Origin: Janthinobacterium agaricidamnosum
GTDB taxonomy: Bacteria; Pseudomonadota; Gammaproteobacteria; Burkholderiales; Burkholderiaceae_D
DNA length: 64,000 nt
Reading direction: 5' to 3'
Assembly: GCF_003667705.1 (NCBI RefSeq)
Contig: NZ_CP033019.1
Location: 1,984,001 to 2,048,000, forward strand
Shown here one piece after another: positions 32,585 through 42,041 of the stretch (positions are counted from its first letter, which is position 1; every line of letters starts with the position of its first letter). The translations under genes and the position numbers were made by a program. The notes beneath the pieces are model-generated. The model worked only from the letters and a program-made list of their open reading frames with translations. It ran no database searches and was not told where the DNA came from.

Positions 32585-35500
32585 GGCTGCCAGGGCTCGC
32601 GCCGGGCAGTGAGGCCTGCAGCTGGCTGGCCAGCGCCTGCACGGCGCTGCGCAAGCCGGTCTCCGGGCTGTCGGGCGGCAGCAGTTCGAGCAGGAAGCGC
32701 AGCGGCGCCGTGATCGTTTCGGGTTCGCCGATGCTGCCGTGGCGCCGCACGGCGTCGTGGTACAGGGCCAGGAAGGCGGCGCGCGCGGAAGAGTCGAAGG
32801 ACTGGCCGTCCGGCGCCTGCCACAGGGCCGCCAGCAGGGCGGCGCGCACGGGGGCGCCGGCGTCGATGGCGCGGTGTTCATCCGCGTGGCGCTGGCGCGC
32901 ATAGGCGATGGCGTCGTGCAGCAAGTCGCCCAGCTGCGGATCGAGCGCGCGCCAGGCGCCGCCGTCGCCATGGGCTTTCAGCAGCAGGGCGCCCGCCAGC
33001 GCCTGGAAAATCAGGTCGCAGTCGGCCGCGCCGCTGCGCCGCCGCGCTTCTTCCAGCGCGGCCAGGCAGGCGTCCGTCATGGCGCGCAGGGCCGATGCGC
33101 CGGAGTTTCCTTCGCGGCAGGCCAGGCGCGCCTGCAAGGCCCAGTAGCGTCCCAGCAGGGCCAGGCGCTGCGCCGTGGGCGCCAGCGCCACCAGCAGGTC
33201 GATATGCTGTTTTCCATCCTGCAGCAGCTGGCGTCCCTGGGCCGGGTCGGGCACGGCGGGCACTTCGATGCCGGCACCCGCATCGAGGCCGCACAGGGCC
33301 GCGCCCTGTCGTATCTCCAGTTCCGCCCAGTGCGCGAGCGCGCGCAATCCCACCTTGCCGTCGGCCGCGCTGTGCGCCGCCCGGTAGTGTTCGATGGCGC
33401 GCAGGGTGTTCTCCAGTCCACCGAGACCGGCGCGCGTGGCGGCCATGTTTTCGCGGATGTCGGCGCAGCCGAAGAAGCGCGCGCGCACGGCTTCCTCGAT
33501 GCTGCCCAGCTTTTCCTCGATGGCCGCGCGGCGCGCAGGATCGGCGCCCGCCAGGCGCGCGTGCAGGGTTTCCAGGTCGGCCAGCAAATGGCCGTGGTAG
33601 TGGTAATCGGGCGCTTGCCAGGGCCGGCTCTGCGTGTTCGGAAAGCGGTAGCGGTCGTCGCCGTACGCCTGGTAGGCGCCCCAGGTGTTCGAGGCGGGAA
33701 ATTGCAGATACGCCGCCTCGCGCCCCAGGCGCACGGCGTCGCCGAAGTATTCGCCGCTCAGCATGGCGTGATAAAAGCTGTGCGCGAAGATGCTGGCTGC
33801 CTGGTCGTCGATGCGCCAGCCGGCCGCGATCACCGCCTGCGAGCCCATTTCAATGAAGGCCGTGGCCAGGCTGGCGGCCAGTTTCGACCACGGCGCGATG
33901 GCGTCCGGGCGCATGTCGCCCAGGTGGCAGCAATTGATGAAGACGAATTGCGGCACGCGCTTCAATTTCCCCACCTGCGCCGCCGTCAGCCGCGTCTTCG
34001 GTCCCAGCACCAGGCCCGTATGGGCGATGCCGGGGCCGGCCACTTCGCCATGGCCGGCCAGGTGGATGGCGAAATAGCGCTCGTCGAACAGGTGCACCAG
34101 CACGCGCTGCGCCTGCGGGCGCAGCAGCTCGCGTACCTGGTAGCCGTACGCGCCGAACATGCGCGCCACGTCCTGCGCTTCGGCCTGCGCGGCGGGCAGC
34201 TCGGGCAGGCCGGAATCGGTGTCGCCGATCACCAGCACGCTGTTGCTGGGCGGGCTGACGGCCGGCGGCTGCTCGCGCAGGCTGGCCAGCTGGCGCACCA
34301 TGCCGATGCGCGTCGACAGGGGGCTTTCCTCGCTGCCCGCCTCGTCGCGCATCAGTTCCCACGGGTAGATGGCGGCGCTCTGGTCGACGGCCAGGATCAG
34401 GCCGCGCATCTCGGGGATGGCCGCCTTCAGGCCATTGGGCAGCATCAGTTCGTACAGCGCGCGCGACAGGCCCGGCTGGTCGGTGGTGTTGTCGGTGGCA
34501 TCCATGATCAGGCCATCGACGGCTTGCCGCTGGTTCGGCTCCTCGTCGACGCTGTTGTGGGCGCGGTCCGTCAGCACGGTGAAGCGCAGGGCGCCCGACA
34601 GATCGGCGGCGACGATCTGCACGCGGCGCCAGCCGTTGTCGCCGCTCAGGCTGGGCAGGATGCGCCGGTAGCCGCCGGGGCTGTGGCGGATACGCCGCTC
34701 GAACGTGAAGCTGCCCTGGTAGCGCGCTTCGGCCATGATCTGTTCGATGGCCACGGCGGCGGCGATGGCGCGCGCCTCGGACTGTTCGTAGATGGCGATA
34801 TGGCCGATGCGGCAGGTCATGCCCGCGTCTTCGAGGCGCCGGTTGGCGCTGCGCGCGCCGTCGATCAGGGCCCGCGCGCACAGGGCGATGCTCAAGCCGC
34901 CGTAGCCGGAACCGGACAGCAGGCTGGCCACGCGCAAGCCGTGCTCGCCCATCGGCGGCGTGGCCACATGGCCGGCGGCGCGCACCTGCAGGCAGACGCA
35001 CGCGTATTCGAGCAGGCCGCCGGCAAAGGCGCGCGCCAGTTCGCCCGGCGTCAGCTCGCCCAGCGCGCCCAGGCCGATGACGATGGCGCCGCCGGGCCGG
35101 CGCGCCGCATCGGGCTGCAGCACCACGAGGGCGGAGTCGGGACGCTGCGGGAAGCGCCCGAGCGCGTGGATTTCCTGCAGCTTGCCCGCCAGCAGGCGGT
35201 CGAGAAAACTCATGCTGCCGCGCAGCGATTCGGACGCGTAGCAGCCGCTCATGACGGGCGCATCGGCCGAGGCCATGCTGCCGTGGATGACGGATAAGCT
35301 CAGCTGCGGCGCGCGGCTTTCTGGCGCGCTGGCGGGGCCGGCGGCGCCGATGGCCGCGTCGAGCAATTCCTGCGGCTGCGGGTACAGCGGCGTGGCGTCG
35401 GGCACGTAGGGATGGAAGCGGGGCGGGGCGCCGCCGGGCGCGTGCGGCGGGTGCCGGGGCAGGGCGGCGCCCTGGCCGCCGTCGAGCAGCTGCGCGATGG

Positions 35501-37994
35501 CCGGGTAGTATTCCTTTTGCAGCAGCAGGTCGCCATGCGCCACCGGCAGGTAGCAGGCCGCCACGCCGTCCGGCACCGCGCCTAGCCAGGCCGTGCGGCC
35601 ATCGCCGTCCGGCGACCAGGCCGTCTCGATGGCGCCGTCGCGCAGGCGCAGCGCCACCGGCGTGGCGGCGCAGCCGGCCAGGTAGCTGCAATGGCGCGCG
35701 TCGAGCGGGGCCGCTTCCAGCAGGGTCACGGTGGCGCGCGCGGCGGCCAGCGCCGGCGCCTCGGGCGCCTGCCAGCCGCCGGGCAGGCCCGCTTGCGCGT
35801 CGCCGGCGGCCAGCTGCGCCCAGGCGCCGGCGTCGAAATAATCGATGCCGCCCGCCTGTGGCCACGGCAGCATGTCGAGCACGCCGGGAAAGGCGCGCAC
35901 GAAGCCGAGAAACTGGCGCCGCGTGTGCTTCCAGCCGATCCAGCAGGCCAGCATCTGCACCAGCCGGTCGCGCCCCAGCAGCACTTGCACCATCGCCTGC
36001 GTGCCACGGTTGGCCGTGCCCACCTGCAGCAATCGGCTGCCGGGCAGGGCGCCGAAGCGCTGCCAGCGGTCCTTCAGGGCCAGGCGCGCCACCAGTCCAC
36101 CCATGCCATGGGCGACGATGCGCAACGGTTGGCCGCGCTGTTCGGCGTCGCGCATGGCGTCGTCGAGCACGGGCAGGAAGGCGCGGCACGACTCCTGCAG
36201 CGACAAGCGCCAGTCATAGGTAAAGGGCCGCACTTCCTGGCTTTGCGCGAGAAAGCGGGCGAACGGTTCATAGCAGGACTCGAGCCAGCCGGCGCTGACG
36301 ATGTGCGGCTGGCCCACGGCCAGGCGTTCGATGCGCCCTTCGACCAGATTGACGGGGTCGAACCAGATGCGGTTGCTGCCCACTTGCAGGTGGCTGCCCA
36401 TGATGTCGGGCAGCAGCAGCACGATGGGCGCGTGCGCGCGCCGTTTCGGCACTTCGCCGCCGCGCGCCAGCGGGCCGTGCTCGATGCCCGGCAGCGGCTG
36501 GTAGGCGGTCTCGTCGCCGGCGAGCGCCTGCACGGCGGCCTGGCTCGATGGCGCGCGCTCGAAGTAGTTCAGGTGGTGCGTGTGCGGCCCGCGCAGCAGC
36601 AGTTGCCGCACGGGCGTGCTGCGCGTGGCGCCGCCGGCCATCGAGGCGCAATTGACCACCAGGTCGTTCTGCCCGCCGTACAGCTGGTCGTCGAGGCAGT
36701 CGCCCAGCCAGCCCAGCAGGCCGTCGCCGCTGCACGCGCCGGCCAGCACGTGCAGCGGACTGGCCACGCGCACGTCGGGCGCGTTGAGCAGCGCCACCAG
36801 GGGCGAGTCGGGCATCATCGCTTCCAGTCCCGGCAGGATGCGCGCGTCGCAGCGCTGCTGCACCACGGCCAGCAGGAAAGCCATGGCGCCGTCGGGAACG
36901 CCGCCGTGCAGCAGCAGGTTGAACATCACGCTGGCCCAGCGGTCCAGGCGGCCCGACATCAGGGTGGTGCCGCGCGACGGGCAAGCCACGCGCACGAAAC
37001 GGGCGATGCGGATGGCACGTGTTTTGAGTTCCACGCTCAATTCGCGCAGGCGCACCGCATCCGCGTCGTAGCCGCCGCGTCCGCCCAGCCGCGCCTGCGC
37101 CGTGAAATGCTCGATATCGTGGCTGTTGAACGCTTCGCCGCCCACCGTGTTTTCGCTCAACCGCTCCAGGCCGTCGCCGGCCAGGTCGACGGCGCCGCGG
37201 CTGTCGATGCGCTGCGCCCGGGCCAGCAATTCGCCCACCAGGCCGCCGCGCGAATGGGTCAGCAGGTGCAGCACGGCGCCGTGCGGCAACTGGCGCACGA
37301 GGGCCAGCGCGTTCTCGATGGGACTGTCGCTGAGGCTGCGGTGCTCATAGCCGTAGATGCGGTTGCCGTACTGCGCCGCCAGTTGCGGCGCCAGGCCGTT
37401 GCGCCACAGGCCGGCAAAGCTGCGCTGGGTCGACGAGGCCGTGCCGTGCAACAGCAGCAGCACCGGTTCCGGCCCGGCGGGCAGGCTGGCGACGGCCGTC
37501 ATGCCGCCCGCCTCGATGCCGCAGCGGTACAGGCCCAGCCGTTGTTCCAGCTGGCGGTCCTGGAAGGCGCCGGCCGCCGCCAGCGCCGTCATGGCGGCGG
37601 CGCCGCAGCGGTACACGCGCACGGCCCGCAGCATCCAGGCGCCCAGGCCGTCGCGGCTGGCGCCGGGCGGCGGGCGCGCCGCCTGCGGGCGCAGGGCCAG
37701 CCCCACTTCGATGCTGGCGGGCGCGCCGTCGCGCGCCAGCGTGGCCGGCCCCAGGTAGCGTGGCAGGTCCAGGCTGCCTGCCAGCAGCGAACTGCCGTCG
37801 CACAGCAGCAGCTGCACCACGTCGGCCGGGCCGATATCGAGGGCGATGCGGCAGCTGCCGATGCCGCGCGCGCTCGACAGCACGTGGGTTTCGCTGTGCC
37901 AGCCGGGCGCGGCGGGGCAATCGCCGGCGCTGGCGAGCGGATCGCGCGCGAGCGTCAGGCGCAGCACGGGCGGCGCAAGGGGATTGCTGGACAT
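32517..37994 (-). CDS. Giant multidomain protein: two alpha/beta hydrolase domains plus CHAT caspase-like protease
   Basis: 1825 residues, no signal peptide. Residues 1-165 form an unrecognised N-domain. Residues 175-480 look like an alpha/beta hydrolase with LLLLHGTASSTQRSF and nucleophile Ser248 (THSRGG). Residues 522-830 resemble an LCAT/PGAP1-type lipase (LLLPDIMGSHL, FTYDWRLS), but the elbow reads AHGMGG with Gly630 where serine is expected. Residues 895-1100 contain VIGLGALGELTPGELARAFAGGLLEYA, perhaps an aminopeptidase-N-like module. Residues 1190-1440 are a CHAT domain with His1315 (HLAGHG) and Cys1356 (FINCCHLG). The helical C-terminus (1465-1800) has no clear repeat. It may be a defence or cell-death effector; that is inference. 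Confidence 0.85.
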   Translation of the reverse strand: MSSNPLAPPVLRLTLARDPLASAGDCPAAPGWHSETHVLSSARGIGSCRIALDIGPADVVQLLLCDGSSLLAGSLDLPRYLGPATLARDGAPASIEVGLALRPQAARPPPGASRDGLGAWMLRAVRVYRCGAAAMTALAAAGAFQDRQLEQRLGLYRCGIEAGGMTAVASLPAGPEPVLLLLHGTASSTQRSFAGLWRNGLAPQLAAQYGNRIYGYEHRSLSDSPIENALALVRQLPHGAVLHLLTHSRGGLVGELLARAQRIDSRGAVDLAGDGLERLSENTVGGEAFNSHDIEHFTAQARLGGRGGYDADAVRLRELSVELKTRAIRIARFVRVACPSRGTTLMSGRLDRWASVMFNLLLHGGVPDGAMAFLLAVVQQRCDARILPGLEAMMPDSPLVALLNAPDVRVASPLHVLAGACSGDGLLGWLGDCLDDQLYGGQNDLVVNCASMAGGATRSTPVRQLLLRGPHTHHLNYFERAPSSQAAVQALAGDETAYQPLPGIEHGPLARGGEVPKRRAHAPIVLLLPDIMGSHLQVGSNRIWFDPVNLVEGRIERLAVGQPHIVSAGWLESCYEPFARFLAQSQEVRPFTYDWRLSLQESCRAFLPVLDDAMRDAEQRGQPLRIVAHGMGGLVARLALKDRWQRFGALPGSRLLQVGTANRGTQAMVQVLLGRDRLVQMLACWIGWKHTRRQFLGFVRAFPGVLDMLPWPQAGGIDYFDAGAWAQLAAGDAQAGLPGGWQAPEAPALAAARATVTLLEAAPLDARHCSYLAGCAATPVALRLRDGAIETAWSPDGDGRTAWLGAVPDGVAACYLPVAHGDLLLQKEYYPAIAQLLDGGQGAALPRHPPHAPGGAPPRFHPYVPDATPLYPQPQELLDAAIGAAGPASAPESRAPQLSLSVIHGSMASADAPVMSGCYASESLRGSMSFLDRLLAGKLQEIHALGRFPQRPDSALVVLQPDAARRPGGAIVIGLGALGELTPGELARAFAGGLLEYACVCLQVRAAGHVATPPMGEHGLRVASLLSGSGYGGLSIALCARALIDGARSANRRLEDAGMTCRIGHIAIYEQSEARAIAAAVAIEQIMAEARYQGSFTFERRIRHSPGGYRRILPSLSGDNGWRRVQIVAADLSGALRFTVLTDRAHNSVDEEPNQRQAVDGLIMDATDNTTDQPGLSRALYELMLPNGLKAAIPEMRGLILAVDQSAAIYPWELMRDEAGSEESPLSTRIGMVRQLASLREQPPAVSPPSNSVLVIGDTDSGLPELPAAQAEAQDVARMFGAYGYQVRELLRPQAQRVLVHLFDERYFAIHLAGHGEVAGPGIAHTGLVLGPKTRLTAAQVGKLKRVPQFVFINCCHLGDMRPDAIAPWSKLAASLATAFIEMGSQAVIAAGWRIDDQAASIFAHSFYHAMLSGEYFGDAVRLGREAAYLQFPASNTWGAYQAYGDDRYRFPNTQSRPWQAPDYHYHGHLLADLETLHARLAGADPARRAAIEEKLGSIEEAVRARFFGCADIRENMAATRAGLGGLENTLRAIEHYRAAHSAADGKVGLRALAHWAELEIRQGAALCGLDAGAGIEVPAVPDPAQGRQLLQDGKQHIDLLVALAPTAQRLALLGRYWALQARLACREGNSGASALRAMTDACLAALEEARRRSGAADCDLIFQALAGALLLKAHGDGGAWRALDPQLGDLLHDAIAYARQRHADEHRAIDAGAPVRAALLAALWQAPDGQSFDSSARAAFLALYHDAVRRHGSIGEPETITAPLRFLLELLPPDSPETGLRSAVQALASQLQASLPGASPGSLSQAPPRNDAHSARPDSPTASS

Positions 37995-38011
37995 GCGGTT
38001 GAGATCACTGG

Positions 38012-38059
38012 TTAAAAGCTGACCTTGATGCCTGCGCGGACTATGCGTGTTGTGTCAGA
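38012..38059 (-). pseudogene. Possible outer-membrane protein tail remnant
   Basis: Read on the minus strand, 15 codons before a TAA encode SDTTRIVRAGIKVSF, ending like a porin or TonB-receptor barrel (GIKVSF with terminal Phe). A TGA lies in frame just upstream, so nothing longer remains. It sits in the 266-bp gap between the CHAT gene and the small HTH gene; the rest of that gap shows nothing I can support. Chance cannot be excluded for so short a match. Confidence 0.25.
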
Positions 38060-38260
38060 TCAAGTATGTGTGGAAATGCAGGGGGAGAAGCTGGGAGGGC
38101 TGGCGCGGCAGGGCAGAGAAACGGTCAGCATGGTTTGGGCTGGGTCTCTTCGCTATCGTGCTCGGATGTTGTGCGGTGAGCGAACTACGCGAATTGTATG
38201 GCAAAAGTTCATGGCGCCGGGGACCTGGGTGCCTGGCATGGCATTACAACAGCGGGTGGT

Positions 38261-38548
38261 TCAATGGACTGGTGTGGCGGACAGTTCCTTCAGTTCGCGG
38301 ATGGTGATGTCCGATTTTTCATGCATGCGCAATAAAATCGTTGCACCGACCGACAGTTTGCCGTGCCGAATCTTGCTGATGATGGGAGGCTGAACTTCCA
38401 GGACGCGGCACAGTTCCGCATCATTTTTCAAGTTCAGCTTCTCGATCAGGGTATCGAGCAGCTTGTTGGGCACAAAACTCGATGGTTCGAGCGCACGCGC
38501 CCGGTTCATCGCTTCAATCATTTCCAGCTTCTTTTGTCGAACGTTCAT
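38261..38548 (-). CDS. Small XRE-like helix-turn-helix protein
   Basis: 95 residues with a strong AAGGAGG ribosome site. The segment LLDTLIEKLNLKNDAELCRVLEVQPPIISKIRHGKLSVGATILLRMHE (about 29-76) is a lambda-repressor-like HTH. It is on the same strand as, and 266 bp upstream of, the giant CHAT gene, so it could regulate it. The intergenic region 38549-38729 above it is AT-rich compared with the neighbours and probably holds its promoter. Confidence 0.72.
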   Translation of the reverse strand: MNVRQKKLEMIEAMNRARALEPSSFVPNKLLDTLIEKLNLKNDAELCRVLEVQPPIISKIRHGKLSVGATILLRMHEKSDITIRELKELSATPVH

Positions 38549-38729
38549 TTACTCCTCCTTCAGGTTATGCAAGGGACGAGACCACTTTTTATATGGTCCC
38601 GGCTATGGTTCGTCATCGCAGTACGGCTGTCTGGGTGACGTGACAACATTTGCGTTACAACATTGATAACCAGGCAAGTGTTTTCAATAATACTACGATA
38701 ACAAAACTTGTGACAGATGGTCAGTTAAA

Positions 38730-39422
<693 letters not shown>

Positions 39423-39743
39423 GGTGATCTTGATTAATAACGGCTATCGTAAAGGGAGGCACGCGGGGGAGAGGGGGGCCTGGGAACTGCAAGGGGCGCG
39501 GATTGTTTGGCCGGCAATGTGTAGTATACGACAGCCTTATCATTTTTGCTGGGTAATACCAATTTTATGTGCATGCCGGCTGTTCGACCTTAAGTTACCT
39601 GCCGCACGGCTGGCTTGCGCGGATTCCGCTATGATGGAAAAAAGTCATCGGCAAGGCGCCCGCACACCGCTGCGGCAGGGGCGGCGCGCCCGGTGGCTGA
39701 CCGTGCAAGCCCTTCGTGAACCTCATATTGACGACGCCAGCCC
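39423..39743. other. 321-bp divergent intergenic region between the ABC ATPase gene and egtD
   Basis: No gene seen. It must carry promoters for both neighbours. TATGAT near 39630 with an upstream TTGCGC-type hexamer is a weak candidate for egtD. No strong inverted repeat was noticed. Confidence 0.4.
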
Positions 39744-40736
39744 ATGACCATGCCACTCGCGCAACAGCAGTCCGATTTGTATCCCGCCAGCAACGCCAGC
39801 GCGGCCAGCGCCACTCCTGTCACGATAGCCGAGATCAGCGCAGGCCTGTTGGCGCGCGATGCCTGGACGTCGCCCAAGTACCTGTACGACGCGCTCGGCT
39901 CGAAACTGTTCGAAGCCATCTGCGCCTTGCCCGAGTACTATCCGACGCGTACCGAGGCGGCCATCTTCGCGCGCCACGGCGCCGAGATCGCGCACGCCGT
40001 GGGGCCGGGCAGCACCCTGATCGACCTGGGCGCGGGCAATTGCGCCAAGGCCGCCAGCCTGTTTCCGCTGCTGCATCCGGCGCAATATGTGGCCGTGGAT
40101 ATTTCCTACGATTTTCTCAGTGAATCGCTGAGCCGGCTGCAGCAGCGCTTTCCGCATATCGAGATGACGGGTCTGGGCCTGGATTTCTCCAGCCGCCTGG
40201 ACTTGCCCGACAGCGTGCGCGAGGCGCGGCGATTGTTCTTCTATCCCGGCTCGTCGATCGGCAATTTTGCGCCTGAGCAAGCGACCGCTTTTTTGCGCCG
40301 CCTGCGCGCGAACGCGGACGGCGATGGCGGCCTGCTGATCGGCGTCGACCTGATCAAGGAAGACGCCATCCTCGACGCCGCCTATGACGACGCGCTGGGC
40401 GTCACGGCCGCTTTTAATCTGAACATGCTGCGCCACGTGAACGGCCTGATCGGCGCCGACTTCGACGTGCGCGCGTGGCGGCACCACGGCTTTTTCAACG
40501 CCGACGAGCACCGCGTCGAAATGCACCTGGAAGCGCGCAGCGAACAAGTTGTCCATTGGAAAGGTGGCCAGCGCCGTTTCGCGAAAGGCGAACGCATCCA
40601 TACAGAGGACAGCTATAAATATACGCGCCCGGCCTTCGTCGGCTTGCTGGAGCAGGCGGGGTTTTCCACCGTGCAAGTCTGGACGGACCCGCAGCAGTGG
40701 TTTGCCGTCATTTATGCGCGCATCATCAGGGACTAA
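39744..40736 (+). CDS. egtD: L-histidine N-alpha-methyltransferase EgtD
   Basis: 330 residues. EgtD makes hercynine from histidine using three SAM. SAM-binding motif LIDLGAGNCAKA, histidine-binding region ALPEYYPTRTEAAI and family-specific FFYPGSSIGNF, FNLNMLRHVN and RIHTEDSYKYT are present. It forms an operon with egtB seven bases downstream. No egtA, egtC or egtE is adjacent, so the shorter bacterial route or unlinked genes are implied. The start is ATG 39744 or 39750. Confidence 0.92.
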   Translation: MTMPLAQQQSDLYPASNASAASATPVTIAEISAGLLARDAWTSPKYLYDALGSKLFEAICALPEYYPTRTEAAIFARHGAEIAHAVGPGSTLIDLGAGNCAKAASLFPLLHPAQYVAVDISYDFLSESLSRLQQRFPHIEMTGLGLDFSSRLDLPDSVREARRLFFYPGSSIGNFAPEQATAFLRRLRANADGDGGLLIGVDLIKEDAILDAAYDDALGVTAAFNLNMLRHVNGLIGADFDVRAWRHHGFFNADEHRVEMHLEARSEQVVHWKGGQRRFAKGERIHTEDSYKYTRPAFVGLLEQAGFSTVQVWTDPQQWFAVIYARIIRD

Positions 40737-40743
40737 GAAAAAG

Positions 40744-41976
40744 ATGCTGATCGATCATTACAATACAGTGCGCCAGCACTCGCTGCGGCTGGCCGAACCC
40801 CTGTCCGACGAGGATTGCGGCGCCCAGTCGATGCCGGACGCCAGTCCCGTCAAATGGCACCTCGCGCATACGACCTGGTTTTTCGAAACGTTTATCCTGG
40901 AAAGCATGGAAACGGCGTTCGCGCCATTCCACCCGGCTTTCCGCGTGCTGTTCAACTCGTATTACAACGGCGTGGGCGAGAAGCACCCGCGCGCCCAGCG
41001 GGGCTTGCTGACGCGCCCCGGCATGGCGCAGGTGCGCGCTTACCGGGCCGACGTCGATGCGCGCGTCGCGCGCCTGCTGGCGGGCGAACTGGCGCGCGAC
41101 GAACGCGAACGGCTGACCATGCTGCTGGCGCTGGGCCTGGAACACGAGCAGCAGCACCAGGAATTGCTGTTGACGGACGTCAAACACCTGCTGGCGCAGA
41201 GCGCCCTGTTTCCTGCCTATCTAGACGGCGCGGTGGCGCCGGCGCGGCAAGCCGCGCAGCCCACGGCCTGGCTCGCCTTCGACGGCGGCCTGGCGCAGAT
41301 CGGCCATGCGGGCGACGGCTTTTGTTTTGACAATGAATTGCCGCGCCACCCGCAATACGTGGCGCCGTTCGAACTGGCCAGCGCGCTGGTGACGAATGGG
41401 GAATTTCTCGCCTTTATCGAGGCGGGCGGCTACCGCACGGCGCATTGGTGGCTGGCCGAAGGCTGGGACTGGGTCCGCACGCAACAGCTGTCCTGCCCGT
41501 TGTACTGGCAGTGCGACGAGGCGGGCCGCTGGCAGGAATTCACTTTATCCGGCTTGCGCCCGCTGGACCCGCAGGCGCCGGCCACGCACTTGTCGCTGTT
41601 CGAGGCCGATGCGTATGCGCACTGGGCCGGCGCGCGCCTGCCGACGGAAGCGGAGTGGGAAGTGGCGGCGCAGGGCGTCGACATGCAGGTGGGCCAGCTG
41701 CATCCGGCGGCCGGCGCGCCGGGAACGGGATTGCGGCAGATGTTCGGTCATTGCTGGCAGTGGACCAGCAGCAGCTATGCGCCGTACCCGGGCTACCGCA
41801 CGGCGCCCGGGGCGCTGGGCGAATACAACGGCAAGTTCATGCTGAACCAGTATGTGCTGCGCGGCTCGTCGTGCGCCACGCCGGCCGGCCATGCGCGCGC
41901 CAGCTACCGCAATTTCTTCCCGGCCGGCGCGCGCTGGCAATTTACGGGCATCCGCCTGGCGCGCCAGGTGGAATAA
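40744..41976 (+). CDS. egtB: Ergothioneine sulfoxide synthase EgtB
   Basis: 410 residues. The N-terminal DinB-like domain carries the iron-binding histidines (KWHLAHTTWFFE and LGLEHEQQHQELLL), and the C-terminal FGE-sulfatase domain ends in GSSCATPAGHARASYRNFFPAGARWQFTGIRLAR. It joins hercynine to a thiol and oxidises it. The protein ends inside the first copy of a 15-bp tandem repeat, so its last codons and stop are part of the repeat. Confidence 0.92.
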   Translation: MLIDHYNTVRQHSLRLAEPLSDEDCGAQSMPDASPVKWHLAHTTWFFETFILESMETAFAPFHPAFRVLFNSYYNGVGEKHPRAQRGLLTRPGMAQVRAYRADVDARVARLLAGELARDERERLTMLLALGLEHEQQHQELLLTDVKHLLAQSALFPAYLDGAVAPARQAAQPTAWLAFDGGLAQIGHAGDGFCFDNELPRHPQYVAPFELASALVTNGEFLAFIEAGGYRTAHWWLAEGWDWVRTQQLSCPLYWQCDEAGRWQEFTLSGLRPLDPQAPATHLSLFEADAYAHWAGARLPTEAEWEVAAQGVDMQVGQLHPAAGAPGTGLRQMFGHCWQWTSSSYAPYPGYRTAPGALGEYNGKFMLNQYVLRGSSCATPAGHARASYRNFFPAGARWQFTGIRLARQVE

Positions 41977-42040
41977 GCAAAGGTGGAATAAGCAAAGGTG
42001 GAATAAGCAAAGGTGGAATAAGCAAAGGTGGAATAATCAA
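41966..42040. repeat. Five tandem copies of a 15-bp unit at the egtB stop
   Basis: The unit AGGTGGAATAAGCAA occurs four times exactly and a fifth time with one change (G to T). The egtB stop TAA lies in the first unit, and the chemoreceptor stop (42042) follows the last. Each copy repeats the stop codon, so expansion does not alter either protein. Confidence 0.95.
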
Positions 42041-42041
42041 C

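Noticed and set aside
32739..35297. 852-residue and 774-residue frames antisense to the CHAT gene
   Set aside because: Composition dominated by Ala, Arg, Gln and His; no motif; the minus strand carries recognisable catalytic domains instead.
38025..38393. Plus-strand frames of 86-122 residues between the CHAT and HTH genes
   Set aside because: They lack ribosome sites, overlap the HTH gene and show odd Trp/Arg-rich composition without similarity.
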